A DNA stretch of 64,000 bases from Kibdelosporangium banguiense. Its GTDB lineage: Bacteria; Actinomycetota; Actinomycetes; Mycobacteriales; Pseudonocardiaceae. Position numbers and translations under genes: made by a program. This document shows, piece by piece, positions 50,695 to 60,942 of the stretch. Location of the stretch: NCBI RefSeq assembly GCF_017876405.1, contig NZ_JAGINW010000001.1, positions 10,119,203-10,183,202 of the forward strand. Reading direction: 5' to 3'. Position 1 is the stretch's first letter. Every line of letters starts with the position of its first letter. Under the pieces are notes generated by a model. The model made no database searches, was not told the origin of the DNA, and saw nothing but the letters and a program-made list of their open reading frames with translations.

Positions 50695-51803
50695 CTGTCC
50701 TGGTCAAGAATGCGGCAATCCGGTTTGACCTGGGCGATCGTGACATCTGATGATCGGCGGTCGTGTCTGTTCGTCTGGTCTACCGGCTCTTCGTCCAGGT
50801 GCTGTCCTGGCTTGCACTGTTCGCTCGGTCGTCGGCATCGAAGAACACGGAGATACTCGCCTTGCGCCACGAGCTCGCCGTGCTGCGACGCAACAACCCA
50901 AGTCCCCACCTGTCCTGGCCGGATCGCGCGGTCCTGGCCGCACTTGCCCGAATGCTTCCCAAAGCCCTACTCGCCCACCGGATAGTCACACCCGCAACGT
51001 TATTGCGCTGGCACCGCAAGCTGATCGCCACACGATGGCGACAGCCAAAACCGCCAGGTCGTCCACCGATCAGCGATGAGCGCGCCTCGGCCACCGAGTC
51101 GCCGCCTCGACCATCCGCAAGATCCTGCGGGCCAACGGAGTCCCACCATCGACACGCCGCGACGACACCTGGCGCACCTTCCTACGCGCCCAAGCCGACA
51201 GCCTGCTCGCTATCGACCTCTTCCACATCGACACCGTGACACTGAAGCGGCTGTACGTCGCGTTCATCATCGACATCAAGACACGCAGGGCCCACCTACT
51301 CGGCATTACCCAACATCCGACCGCAGCCTGGGTAGTTCAAGTAGCCCGCGGACTTGCCAGCGATCTGAAAGACGGCGGCCACAGATTCACACACCTGATT
51401 CGCGACCGCGACACGAAATTCGATACCGCCTTCGACGCAGTCTTCGCCTCCATCGGCATCAAGATCCTGCTCACCGCACCACAAGCCCCACGGATGAACA
51501 CCTTCGCCGAACGCTGGATCGGCTCTGTCCGACGAGAGTGCACCGACCGGATCCTCATCACCGGAGAACGCCACCTACGCCACGTACTCGACGTCTACAT
51601 CGCCCATCACAACACCGGGCGCAGCCACCAAGGCAACGGGATGCATCTACACGCACCCGACGACAAACCAAACACGATCCCGTTCCCTGCCCGGATCGAC
51701 ACAATCCGACGCCAGCAGCGCCTCGGCGGACTACTCAACGAATACCGACCCGCCGCGTGAAAGCCCAGGCCAGAACCGGTCACCAAGTTTTCGACCAGGA
51801 CAG
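50695..51803 (+). mobile_element. Degenerate IS copy 2, right flank of eCIS operon
   Basis: Terminal inverted repeats are CTGTCCTGGTCAAGAAT at 50695 and, inward from 51803, CTGTCCTGGTCGAAAACTT. Length is about 1.1 kb. It is highly similar to, and in the same orientation as, the relic at 24948-25715, so the two bracket the operon as a direct repeat. No clear target-site duplication is seen. Confidence 0.8.
50763..51760 (+). pseudogene. Integrase-core transposase with internal deletion
   Basis: The N-terminal frame (MSVRLVYRLFVQVLSWLALF, ILALRHELAVLRRN, LLRWHRKLIATRWRQPKPPG) runs to PPISDE near 51085. The DDE core continues in another frame from RLGHRVAASTIRKILRANGV through RRDDTWRTFLRAQADSLLAI, DLFHIDTVTL and AERWIGSVRRECTDRIL. 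About 25 codons that are partly preserved in the other copy are missing at the junction. Neither copy encodes a full transposase. Confidence 0.8.
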
Positions 51804-51824
51804 GGTCGATAGCCTGCACACGTG

Positions 51825-53468
51825 ATGACGGAGGGTGTGCGGGACAAGGCGACAGCGAGCGAACACCGAGCGCTGAACCGCGCCGAGTGCCGCAAGCTCG
51901 AGCTGATCAGGCAGTTCGGCACGACCGGCTCGCTCATGCTGTTGTTCGGTTCGCTGGGTGCCGGGGCGCTGCCGATCTACAACCCGATCATCACTGCCCC
52001 GGTGATCGGACTCTTCTCCCGCGCGTACAGCGCGACCCTCGCGGTGGCGTTCCTGGGCATGGGAATGCTCATCGCGTCATGGCTGCTGCTCGGCCGCTAT
52101 GCGATGCCGGGCCGGCCCGCCATGATCAGCCGCAGCCAGCTCAACCGCACCCTGATGATGTGGGGCATCCCGCTGATCTTCACGGTCCCACTGTTCAGCA
52201 GGGACGTCTACAGCTACCTCGCACAGGGCTCGATCGTCACGCACGGTCTCGACCCGTACGAGGTCGGCCCTGGCCCGGCGTTGGGCCAGGACCACCTGCT
52301 GACCCGCGGCGTGTCCAACATGTGGCGCGAGACGCCCGCGCCTTACGGACCGCTGTTCCTCTTCCTCAGCCATTTACTCAACACGGTCACCGGCGACCAC
52401 GTCATCACCGGTGTACTCGCACAACGACTGCTCGCGCTCGTCGGCATCGCACTGTTCGTATGGGCCCTGCCACGGTTGGCCGAACGATTCGGCGTACATC
52501 CTGTCGTGGCGCTGTGGCTGGGAGCGGCCAACCCACTCGTGCTGTTCCATCTCGTGAGTGGCGTACACAACGAGGCACTGTCCATCGGTCTGATGATGGC
52601 CGGCATCGAGCTCGGCGTCCGGCGGCTACCCCCGATCGTGGCCGGCGGCCCACCCCATCCATTGCAGCGCGGCGAGTGGACCTACATACTGCTCGGCGTC
52701 GTGCTGATCACGTTGGGCGCCGCGGTGAAGATCCCAGCGGCGACCGCGCTGGCATTCCTGGGCGTCATGATCGCCAGGCGATGGGGTGCCACCTGGAAAT
52801 CATTCCTCTCCGTCGCCGCGATCTTCCTCGTCGTGGCCGTGGCGACAATGACGCTCATCGGCCTGGCCACCGGCCTCGGCTTCGGCTGGCTCGGCGCGCT
52901 CGGCACACCGGGGATGGTGCGCAGCTACATGTCGCCGGTCGCCCAACTGGCGAACCTCGGCGGAGTCATGGGCATCGCCATGGGACTGGGCAACCACACC
53001 ACAGCGGTCCTGGACGTGCTGACACCCCTCGGCAACGTCGTCGCGACCGGCATCACCGCGTGGATGATCTGGGACAGCTTCAAAGGACGCCGCAGCCCCA
53101 TGACAGGACTCGGCGTGTCGTTGGCCGCCGCACTGATCCTGCTGCCGTCGCTGCAGCCGTGGTACCTCCTGTACGCCGTCATCCCGCTGTCGGCATCCAT
53201 GGCGGGCACGAAACGCTTCCGCACACTGACCGCGATCGGCTGCACGATCTTCGCGATCAGCATCCCGCCACCGGGCAGTTCGTTCATCGGCCGCGCGCAC
53301 CTCGTGCCGCTCGGCTACCTCACCGCCGGCCTCGTCCTGGCGATCATGCTGGTGCTGCTGAACCGGAAGCTCGAGTTCTGGCCACGGCTGGCCAGGTTGA
53401 CCCGGCGACCATCCCGGCGGACCAGGCAGACCCCAGCGCAGACCACAGTGGACGATCGGACTCGGTAG
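51825..53468 (+). CDS. GT-C mannosyltransferase-like membrane protein (MptA/MptB family)
   Basis: This 547-residue polytopic protein has about 12 membrane helices (GSLMLLFGSLGAGALPIYNP, LAVAFLGMGMLIASWLLLG). The first long loop holds the acidic motif SRDVYSYLAQG and DPYEVGPG, followed by PAPYGPLFLFLSHLLN, the pattern of polyprenol-phosphate-mannose-dependent alpha-1,6-mannosyltransferases MptA/MptB. They extend mannan chains of lipoglycans on the outer membrane face using decaprenyl-phospho-mannose. It begins 22 bases after the IS end, so the IS has probably replaced its native promoter. ATG 51825 or GTG 51822 may not be the original start. Confidence 0.85.
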   Translation: MTEGVRDKATASEHRALNRAECRKLELIRQFGTTGSLMLLFGSLGAGALPIYNPIITAPVIGLFSRAYSATLAVAFLGMGMLIASWLLLGRYAMPGRPAMISRSQLNRTLMMWGIPLIFTVPLFSRDVYSYLAQGSIVTHGLDPYEVGPGPALGQDHLLTRGVSNMWRETPAPYGPLFLFLSHLLNTVTGDHVITGVLAQRLLALVGIALFVWALPRLAERFGVHPVVALWLGAANPLVLFHLVSGVHNEALSIGLMMAGIELGVRRLPPIVAGGPPHPLQRGEWTYILLGVVLITLGAAVKIPAATALAFLGVMIARRWGATWKSFLSVAAIFLVVAVATMTLIGLATGLGFGWLGALGTPGMVRSYMSPVAQLANLGGVMGIAMGLGNHTTAVLDVLTPLGNVVATGITAWMIWDSFKGRRSPMTGLGVSLAAALILLPSLQPWYLLYAVIPLSASMAGTKRFRTLTAIGCTIFAISIPPPGSSFIGRAHLVPLGYLTAGLVLAIMLVLLNRKLEFWPRLARLTRRPSRRTRQTPAQTTVDDRTR

Positions 53469-53572
53469 GCTCACCGTGTGCCACTCGGAAAGCCCCTTTC
53501 CTCGCTACTCCCCCGCCATCGCTGGCACGCCTTCCCCGCCCAACCCGCGACGATCCTCGCCTGGCACCGTAG

Positions 53573-54028
53573 AACGCCACGAGGTGTACGAGGGCGTGCG
53601 GCACCAATCTGGTCGCGCTGGCCGGCCGGATCGCCCTCGGCGAACCGACCGGCTTCGACACGCTCGAAGACATACTCGAACCGGCCCGAGTGCACTGGCA
53701 ATACCACAATCTCGCGCCGCTGGCGCCGTGCTACCTGGTGGAGATCGCCGGCTGGCGGGATGTCCTCGCCGTGCCCGGGATAACCCAGTACACGCCGTAC
53801 GCCAACCCCGGGCAGCCGCTGCGGGACGGCGTGATGACCCGTCCACTCGACCAGATCAGCGGGCAGGCGGACAGCTACGAGCAACTGGTCGAGCAACTCG
53901 CCACGGCGCTGGACCACCTCACGTTCACCTTTGACTTTCCACGTGGGCAGGAAACGTTGCGGGCCAAGGAGTTGGCCGCACAACCGCCTGACCTGACCGG
54001 TCGATATGGCTACCGCGCAACGTTTTAG
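53573..54028 (+). pseudogene. Small conserved-looking gene lacking a start, possibly frameshifted
   Basis: This frame is open from the stop at 53570 to 54028 and looks coding from about 53600 (NLVALAGRIALGEPTGFDTL, ILEPARVHWQYHNLAPLAPC, YLVEIAGWRDVLAVPGI). It has no ATG or GTG before 53690, well inside the coding-like part. A neighbouring frame just upstream (VYEGVR) may be the original beginning, which would mean a one-base indel near 53600. The alternative is a 112-residue protein from GTG 53690. No family was recognised. Confidence 0.4.
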
Positions 54029-54139
54029 CGGTGGTGGAAAGGTTTCTTGCCGCGGGTGCGTCCGAGCTACGCTCCGGCGGCTGTCCTGGGGTTTGGGTGC
54101 GCAGTTCCGGGTTTCGCGCTCGCACGTAGGAGGGGTTCC

Positions 54140-57100
54140 ATGGGGCGTTGGCCATATCGGCGCAGATGGTTTCGACAGTGGCGGTTCTTGCCTGGCATGT
54201 TGGTTCTCACGTTGGTGGGCGCGATGCTCGCCGCGCTACCGGGTTTGGTCCGGCCAGCGGATGCCGCACCAGCTGATCGATGGTCGGCACGACAGGAAAG
54301 GTCGGTGCCCGGCCAGGACGCGGTCGTCCAGCCGGCCGGGCCTGATCAGGCCAAGGAGAAAGAGCTTCGCGCCCCACCGGCGGTGACGTGGCCGAGGCCT
54401 GGGGTGGCTGAGTTGTCGCTGGCCGGCGAGATGACCGCACGGGCTGAGATAGCGGGCTTCCCGGTGCGGGTCGGCCTGCCCGAGCAGGTGGCGTCCCGGG
54501 CCGAGGCACGGCAGGCGGCGCCGGCCAAGGTCCGGGTCGAGATGCTCGACCGCAGGCTGGACGGTCCGGTCTTCCGGCTGAACCGGGTGGACGCGGGTGC
54601 GGCTGGCAAGGTGTCGGTCGAGGTCGACTATTCGCAGTTCCGCGGGGCGTTCGGCGGTGACTGGGCCACCCGGCTGCGGCTGGTCGCGTTGCCCGAATGT
54701 GCTTTGCAGACCCCAGATCGCGATGACTGCCAGGGCACGTCCCTCAGCACGCGCAACGACGGCTCCGGCAAGCTGGTCGCTGATGCCACTGCGCCACCGA
54801 AAGACGGCCTGTACGCGGTCCAGGCGGCGGCTGCTGGTGGTGCCGGAGACTTCGGCGCTTCGCAGCTGTCGCCATCTTCGTCGTGGACGGCGGGCGGTGC
54901 GTCCGGCGACTTCAACTGGTCCTATCCGATGTCCGCGCCGCCCGCGTTGAACGGCCCAGTGCCGCAACTGTCCCTGAGCTACTCCTCGGGCGCGGTGGAC
55001 GGTCGCACGTCGGCCACCAACAACCAGCCGTCCTGGGCCGGTGAGGGCTTCGACTTCAACCCGGGTGGGTTCATCGAGCGGCGCTACACCAGTTGCGGCA
55101 TGGACAAGAAGGACCAGCCGGAGAACGGTGGCGCGCCCAACAACAAGGACCACAAGAAGACCGGCGACCAGTGCTGGGCCACCGACAACGCCTACTTCTC
55201 GCTCAACGGCAAGGGCGGCGAGCTGGTCCGGGACAACAACGACAAGCAGCGCGTCTGGCATCCACGCCAGGACGACGGCTCCCGGGTCGAGCAGCTGTTC
55301 GGCGCCAACAACGGCGACAACGACGGTGAGTACTGGCGGATCACCACCCGCAACGGCACCCAGTTCTACTTCGGACTCAACCGGATTCCCGGCTGGCGCG
55401 ACGACAAGGACGACACCTCCTCGGCGTGGACCGTGCCGGTGTCCGGCAACCACCCCAAGGACCCCTGCTACCAGTCGAGCATCGACAAGTCGTTCTGCGC
55501 GCAGGGCTGGCGGTGGAACCTGGACTACGTCGTGGACCCGCACGGCAACACGATGAGTTACTTTTACCAGAAGGAGACCAACCACTACGCCCGGGACATC
55601 ACGGCCACCAAGGTCAGCGCGTACGACCGCGGCGGCTATCTGACCCGAATCGAGTACGGCCAGCGAGACAAGGAGGTCTTCAGCACGCTCCCGGTCGCCA
55701 AGGTCATCATCAAGACCGCCGACCGGTGCCTGCCGGGCACCCCGGCCGCGGACTGCGTGTCGAGCAAGCCGACCAACTGGCCGGACACCCCGTGGGACCA
55801 GTACTGCGCCAGCACCACGAACTGCAAGGACAAGTACTCCCCGACGTACTGGACGCAGAAACGACTGGAGAAGATCACCACCCAGGTCCGCTCCGGAACG
55901 TCCTTTGTGGACGTGGCGGCTTGGACGTTCCGGCACTCGTTCGCCGATCCGCAGGACGGCACCACGGCACGGTTGTGGCTCAACGGAGTCCAGCACGCCG
56001 GCTTGGCGGGCGGGACCGCGGCCTTGCCCGAGGTGATCTTCGCTGGTAGGCAGCTCAACAACGTGGTGGACGGGACGACCGGGATCCCGATCTTGAACTG
56101 GTTCCGGATCCAGTCCATCCGCACGGAATCCGGCGGCGAGCTGACCGTGGGCTACTCGGACAAGGAGTGCACGGCACCGAGCGGCGTGCCGGCCCCTGAC
56201 ACCAACGACAAACGGTGCTACCAGCAGAAGTGGACACCGGCCACACCGGACCAGACCGGTGCGGAACGCAAGGACTGGTTCAACAAGTACGTCGTCACCG
56301 AGGTGACCGAGAAGGACCTCACCTCCGGGTCGCAACCGACCAGGACCGAAGTCGAGTACGCCAGCGCACCCGCATGGCACCATGACGAGGAAGACGGCCT
56401 CGTGCCCGCCGAACGCAAGACCTGGGCGCAGTGGCGCGGCTACGAACGGGTCAAGGTCAGGAAGGGCCTGGCCGGCGGGCTGCGGTCGATGACCGAGACC
56501 GCCTACTTCCGTGGCATGGACGGCGACAAGCTGGAGTCGGGTGGCCGCAAGGCGGTCAGCATCCGGGACTCGAAGGGCGGCCAGTGGCCGGACACCGAAC
56601 AGTTCGCCGGGACCGAGCGGGAGTCGCTCACGTACGTGGACGCCAACGCCGGTGGTACGCCGACGAAGTACGCGATCACCGAGCCCTGGCTGTCCGAGCC
56701 GACCGCGACCCGCACCCGCAGCTGGGGTACCTCCGAAGCACGCCGTGTCTTCGAAGCCAAGGTCCGGCAAGGGGAGCAGCTGCCCGACGGCAAGTGGCGG
56801 GAAACCGGCCAGGACAACGTGTACAACGCGGAAGGTGTCCTGGAGCAGACATCCGACTTCGGCGATCTCGCGGATCCGAACGACGACAGCTGCATCACGC
56901 ACACGTACGTCCGCAACGACGCCGCGTGGTTGATCGAATTGCCGGCACGTTCCCAGAAGGTCTCGGTGGCCTGCGGCAAACAGCCGAACTATCCGGCCGA
57001 CGTGGTCACCGACGAGCGGGTGTACTACGACAACAACGAAACCTACGGCGCGCCGCCGGTGCGCGGTGACATCACCCGCAAGGAAGAGATCGTCGGCTGG

Positions 57101-60100
57101 GAGAACGGGCAGCCGCTCTACAAGACGATCGCCCGGGCCACGTACGACAACTACGGCCGGCAGACCGAGACGGTCGACGTCTACAACCAGAAGTCGACCA
57201 CGAGCTATCAGCCGGCGGCCGGTGCGCCGGTCACCGAGGTCGTCACCACCAACCCGCTCGGGCACACCACCCGCACCAAACTGAACCCGGCATGGGGCGC
57301 CGAGGAACACATCACCGACGTCAACCAGCGGGTCACGCGGATCGCCTACGACCCGATGGGCCGGGTCAACAAGGTGTGGTACCCGGGGCGGGACAAGGAC
57401 AAGGGCGAGTCGCCCAACACGGAGTTCAGCTACGAGATGCGGGTGGACGGCCCGAACGTCGTGGTGGAGCGCAATCTCCAGCAGGACGGCGGGTACACCA
57501 CCGACTATGACCTGTACGACGGCCTGCTGCGGTTGCGCCAGAGTCAGGATCCCTCGCCCAACGGCGGCCGGGTCATCACCGACACCGTCTACGACTCGCG
57601 CGGCTTGAAGATCAGGCTCAACGGGCCGTACTACAACAGCGCGCCGCCAGGCGCGACGGTGTTCCTGCCGGACGAGAAGTTGTTGCCGGCGCAGACCGTG
57701 ACCGAATACGACGGCCAGGACCGGCCGACCGCGGAGATCTTCAAGGCGAACAACGCCGAGAAGTGGCGCACTACCTACACGTACGAGGCTGACCGGCAGC
57801 ACATCGACCCGCCGAAGGGGGAGACGCCGACCACTCGCATCATGGACGGCACCGGCAAGCTGGTCGAACTGCGGCAGTACAAGGGTGACGGGCCGTCCGG
57901 TGACTACGACAGCACTCGCTACAGCTACACGAAGCGGGGCGAGCTGGAGTCGGTGACCGACCCGGCCGGCAACGTCTGGCGCTACGGCTACGACCTGCGT
58001 GGCCGCAAGATCCGGGCCGACGATCCCGACCAGGGCACCACCGAGTACACCTACGACGACAACGACCGTCTTCTGTCCGAAAAGGACTCACGCGGGATCA
58101 CCCTGGCCTACGCCTATGACAAGCTCGGGCGCAAGACCGAGCTGCACGAGGGTTCGCTGGCCGGGCCCAAGCGTGCCGAATGGAAGTACGACACGCTGCC
58201 GGACGGCAAGGCGGCGACCGGGATGACCACAACCTCCATTCGGTACGTGGACGGAAACGCCTACACCACAGCGGTTACCGCCATCGACGCGGCAAACCGG
58301 CCGACCAAGGCGGCCATCACAATCCCGGCGGTGGAGGGCAAGCTCGCCCGTACCTACGAGTTCGAGACGAGCTACTACCAGGATGGCAAGGTGGCCACGG
58401 ACAAGCGCCCTGCGGTGGGCGGGCTGTCCGAGGAGACCATGACCCACAAGTACAACCCATTGGGCATGCCCACCGAGTTGTCCGGCAAGACGACGTACGT
58501 CACCGGCACCAAGTACAACCACTTCGACGAGGTGGAGGAGGTCACCCTCAACGCCGGCAGCAAGTGGCTGACCCATCGGTTCGACTACGAGGAAGGCACC
58601 CACCGGCTGTCGCGGGCGACCACCGACCGGGAGACCGGACCACAGCGCCAGTCCGATGTCCGCTACAGCTACGACGAGGCCGGCAACATCACCCGGATCT
58701 CGGACACACCGGGAGCCGACACCGGTGTCGCGCCGGACACCCAGTGTTTCGGCTATGACTACCTGCGTCGCCTGACCTCCGCGTGGACGCCAGGCAACGG
58801 GGACTGCGCGGCCGCGCCGAGCGCCGCCGGCCTGGGTGGGCCCGCGTCGTACTGGCACACGTGGACGTTGGACAACGTCGGCAACCGCAAGCAGGAGACC
58901 AAAACCACGCCGGATGGCAAGAAGACCACCAGCACCTACGGCTATTCGGCGCCAGGGCAGTCACAGCCGCACGCTTTGCGATCGGTGACGACCGTCGGGC
59001 CCACCGGCACTACCAGCGTCGACTCGTACGGCTACGACCCGACCGGCAACACGACATTGCGCAAGCGGGCGGGCACGGACCAGAACCTGGAGTGGGACGC
59101 CGAAGGGCACCTGGCCAAGGTCACCGAGAGCGGCAAAACCACGTCGTTCCTCTATGACGCGGACGGAAACCGGCTCATCCGCCGTGATCCGACCGGCACC
59201 ACGCTCTACGTCGGCGAGGACGAGGTCCAGCTCGACCAGAACGGCGTTGTCACGGCGACCCGGTACTACTCCCATTCCGGCAAGGTCGTCGCTGTGCGCA
59301 CGGCCAACGGCAAGCTGAGCTGGCTCGGGGTGGACCATCACGGCACCGCGCAACTGGCCGTGGACGCCGACAGCCAGGACACGCAGCGCCGACTCCTCAC
59401 GCCGTATGGCGAAGCGCGTGGCGCGGCACCAGCGTGGTGGCCAGGCGAAAAGGGATTCGTGGGCGGCACAACGGACAGCTCTACCGGGCTGACGCATCTC
59501 GGCGCCCGTGAGTACGACCCGACCACCGGGCGGTTCATCTCGGTCGATCCCGAGATCGATCACGAGGATCCGCAGCAACTCCACGGCTACGCCTACGCCA
59601 ACAACAGCCCGGTCACGTTCACCGACCCGGATGGCCGGTTCGGGTTCTCCTCGATCGTGCACATCGCCAAGACGGTCGTGCAGCCGGTGGTCAAGACCGT
59701 CATCCAGCCGGTGGTGCAGACCGCGTACAGGCAAGTGGAAGCCGTTGTGGACGGCATGCACAAGGCGTGGACGGAGACCTACCACTTCGTCAAGAAGATC
59801 GAGAAGAAGGTCACCGAGCACATCAAGAAGGTCGTGCACATCGCCAAGCGTGTCTACCACAAGGTGGAGCACAGCAAGGCGGCCCGGATCGTCAAGAAGG
59901 CGGTGAAGGTCACCCGGCACGTCAACAGCCAGCTCTGGAAGGGCGCGAAGTGGGTCGGCCGCAACTCCTTGCCGGGCGGGAAGATCTGGAACGTCACCAA
60001 GCTGGGGCTCGGTATCGCTGGGATGTTCGGCTGCGGCGTCTGCCTCGCCGTCTCCGGGGCGATGAGCGGGATCGACGCGGTGATCGCGGCGGCCAACGGC

Positions 60101-60940
60101 AACTACATGGGCGCCGGACTTGAGCTGATGAGCATCGTCCCAGGAGAGCGTGTCGCGGCCGCGGCCGGACGGGTTTCCAAGCTGGGCAAGGGTTTCCTCA
60201 GCCGAGGCCAGAAGCTGACGTCGTGCAATAGCTTCGTGCCGGGCACCAGGGTGCTGATGGCCGACGGGTCCACCAAACCGATCGAGGATCTGCAACCAGG
60301 TGACCTCGTGCTGGCCACCAACCCGGAGACCGGCGTGACCGAGGTCCGTCCGGTGGTCGCCACGATCATCGGTGAGGGCGAGAAGAACCTCGTCGAGCTC
60401 ACTGTGGACACTGGTACCCAAACGGGCACTGTGGTCGCGACGGATGGACATCCGTTCTGGGCACCGGATCTGAAGGAATGGGTGACTGCCGGCGAACTGC
60501 ACGCGGGTTCGATGCTGCAGACCGCGACGGGCACGCAGGTGCGCGTTGTCGGCACCCGGGCGTGGACGGCACAGCAGCAGGTGCGCAACCTCACCGTCGA
60601 CGGCATGCACACGTACTTCGTGCTGGCCGGCGATACCGCGCTGCTGAACCACAACAACTCCTGTCCGCACGGCGTGGATCCGGCCAAGTGCCCGCTCTGC
60701 GAGAAGAACCCCAACCGGCCATCGGGCAATGACGAGGAACTCAACCGAGTGAACAACTCCGATCGGCAGAAGGCGCAGGTCGACGACAAGAAGGAGCGGA
60801 CAAGTTCGCTCTCGACGGTGGCGAAGGGCATCGAGCACGAGGCCAGCGGTTCGCTCGAATCGGCGGTGGTGGTGGCACCCATCGTGGTCGTCATCGCCGG
60901 CAAGAAGATCGGCGGCTGGTTCGCCCGGAGAAGGGGATAG
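54140..60940 (+). CDS. Secreted Rhs/YD-repeat protein with C-terminal Hint domain
   Basis: This 2266-residue protein has a signal/anchor (FLPGMLVLTLVGAMLAALPG, VRPADAA), a TcdB/SpvB-like N-terminal domain (LSLSYSSGAVDGRTSATNNQ, WAGEGFDFNPGGFIERRYTS), many YD repeats (about residues 1000-1780) and the Rhs core ending LGAREYDPTTGRFISVDPEI. A Lys/His-rich helical stretch and a glycine-rich hydrophobic segment follow. Next comes a Hint domain from Cys2029 (CNSFVPGTRVLMADGSTKPI) through TDGHPFW to LLNHNN (residues 2168-2173), which should self-cleave. The last 93 residues hold CPHGVDPAKCPLC, a probable zinc knuckle, and a terminal hydrophobic helix with basic end. The ATG at 54140 follows AGGAGGGG. 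Confidence 0.9.
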   Translation: MGRWPYRRRWFRQWRFLPGMLVLTLVGAMLAALPGLVRPADAAPADRWSARQERSVPGQDAVVQPAGPDQAKEKELRAPPAVTWPRPGVAELSLAGEMTARAEIAGFPVRVGLPEQVASRAEARQAAPAKVRVEMLDRRLDGPVFRLNRVDAGAAGKVSVEVDYSQFRGAFGGDWATRLRLVALPECALQTPDRDDCQGTSLSTRNDGSGKLVADATAPPKDGLYAVQAAAAGGAGDFGASQLSPSSSWTAGGASGDFNWSYPMSAPPALNGPVPQLSLSYSSGAVDGRTSATNNQPSWAGEGFDFNPGGFIERRYTSCGMDKKDQPENGGAPNNKDHKKTGDQCWATDNAYFSLNGKGGELVRDNNDKQRVWHPRQDDGSRVEQLFGANNGDNDGEYWRITTRNGTQFYFGLNRIPGWRDDKDDTSSAWTVPVSGNHPKDPCYQSSIDKSFCAQGWRWNLDYVVDPHGNTMSYFYQKETNHYARDITATKVSAYDRGGYLTRIEYGQRDKEVFSTLPVAKVIIKTADRCLPGTPAADCVSSKPTNWPDTPWDQYCASTTNCKDKYSPTYWTQKRLEKITTQVRSGTSFVDVAAWTFRHSFADPQDGTTARLWLNGVQHAGLAGGTAALPEVIFAGRQLNNVVDGTTGIPILNWFRIQSIRTESGGELTVGYSDKECTAPSGVPAPDTNDKRCYQQKWTPATPDQTGAERKDWFNKYVVTEVTEKDLTSGSQPTRTEVEYASAPAWHHDEEDGLVPAERKTWAQWRGYERVKVRKGLAGGLRSMTETAYFRGMDGDKLESGGRKAVSIRDSKGGQWPDTEQFAGTERESLTYVDANAGGTPTKYAITEPWLSEPTATRTRSWGTSEARRVFEAKVRQGEQLPDGKWRETGQDNVYNAEGVLEQTSDFGDLADPNDDSCITHTYVRNDAAWLIELPARSQKVSVACGKQPNYPADVVTDERVYYDNNETYGAPPVRGDITRKEEIVGWENGQPLYKTIARATYDNYGRQTETVDVYNQKSTTSYQPAAGAPVTEVVTTNPLGHTTRTKLNPAWGAEEHITDVNQRVTRIAYDPMGRVNKVWYPGRDKDKGESPNTEFSYEMRVDGPNVVVERNLQQDGGYTTDYDLYDGLLRLRQSQDPSPNGGRVITDTVYDSRGLKIRLNGPYYNSAPPGATVFLPDEKLLPAQTVTEYDGQDRPTAEIFKANNAEKWRTTYTYEADRQHIDPPKGETPTTRIMDGTGKLVELRQYKGDGPSGDYDSTRYSYTKRGELESVTDPAGNVWRYGYDLRGRKIRADDPDQGTTEYTYDDNDRLLSEKDSRGITLAYAYDKLGRKTELHEGSLAGPKRAEWKYDTLPDGKAATGMTTTSIRYVDGNAYTTAVTAIDAANRPTKAAITIPAVEGKLARTYEFETSYYQDGKVATDKRPAVGGLSEETMTHKYNPLGMPTELSGKTTYVTGTKYNHFDEVEEVTLNAGSKWLTHRFDYEEGTHRLSRATTDRETGPQRQSDVRYSYDEAGNITRISDTPGADTGVAPDTQCFGYDYLRRLTSAWTPGNGDCAAAPSAAGLGGPASYWHTWTLDNVGNRKQETKTTPDGKKTTSTYGYSAPGQSQPHALRSVTTVGPTGTTSVDSYGYDPTGNTTLRKRAGTDQNLEWDAEGHLAKVTESGKTTSFLYDADGNRLIRRDPTGTTLYVGEDEVQLDQNGVVTATRYYSHSGKVVAVRTANGKLSWLGVDHHGTAQLAVDADSQDTQRRLLTPYGEARGAAPAWWPGEKGFVGGTTDSSTGLTHLGAREYDPTTGRFISVDPEIDHEDPQQLHGYAYANNSPVTFTDPDGRFGFSSIVHIAKTVVQPVVKTVIQPVVQTAYRQVEAVVDGMHKAWTETYHFVKKIEKKVTEHIKKVVHIAKRVYHKVEHSKAARIVKKAVKVTRHVNSQLWKGAKWVGRNSLPGGKIWNVTKLGLGIAGMFGCGVCLAVSGAMSGIDAVIAAANGNYMGAGLELMSIVPGERVAAAAGRVSKLGKGFLSRGQKLTSCNSFVPGTRVLMADGSTKPIEDLQPGDLVLATNPETGVTEVRPVVATIIGEGEKNLVELTVDTGTQTGTVVATDGHPFWAPDLKEWVTAGELHAGSMLQTATGTQVRVVGTRAWTAQQQVRNLTVDGMHTYFVLAGDTALLNHNNSCPHGVDPAKCPLCEKNPNRPSGNDEELNRVNNSDRQKAQVDDKKERTSSLSTVAKGIEHEASGSLESAVVVAPIVVVIAGKKIGGWFARRRG

Positions 60941-60942
60941 AC

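Noticed and set aside
51822..51827. Possibility that the mannosyltransferase belongs to the eCIS operon
   Set aside because: An IS relic separates them and the protein is a typical cell-envelope glycosyltransferase with no known eCIS role.
54236..57802. 1188-codon minus-strand open frame inside the Rhs gene
   Set aside because: It is antisense to a continuous Rhs protein with YD repeats and has Val/Leu/Arg/Gly-rich composition typical of antisense frames in high-GC DNA.
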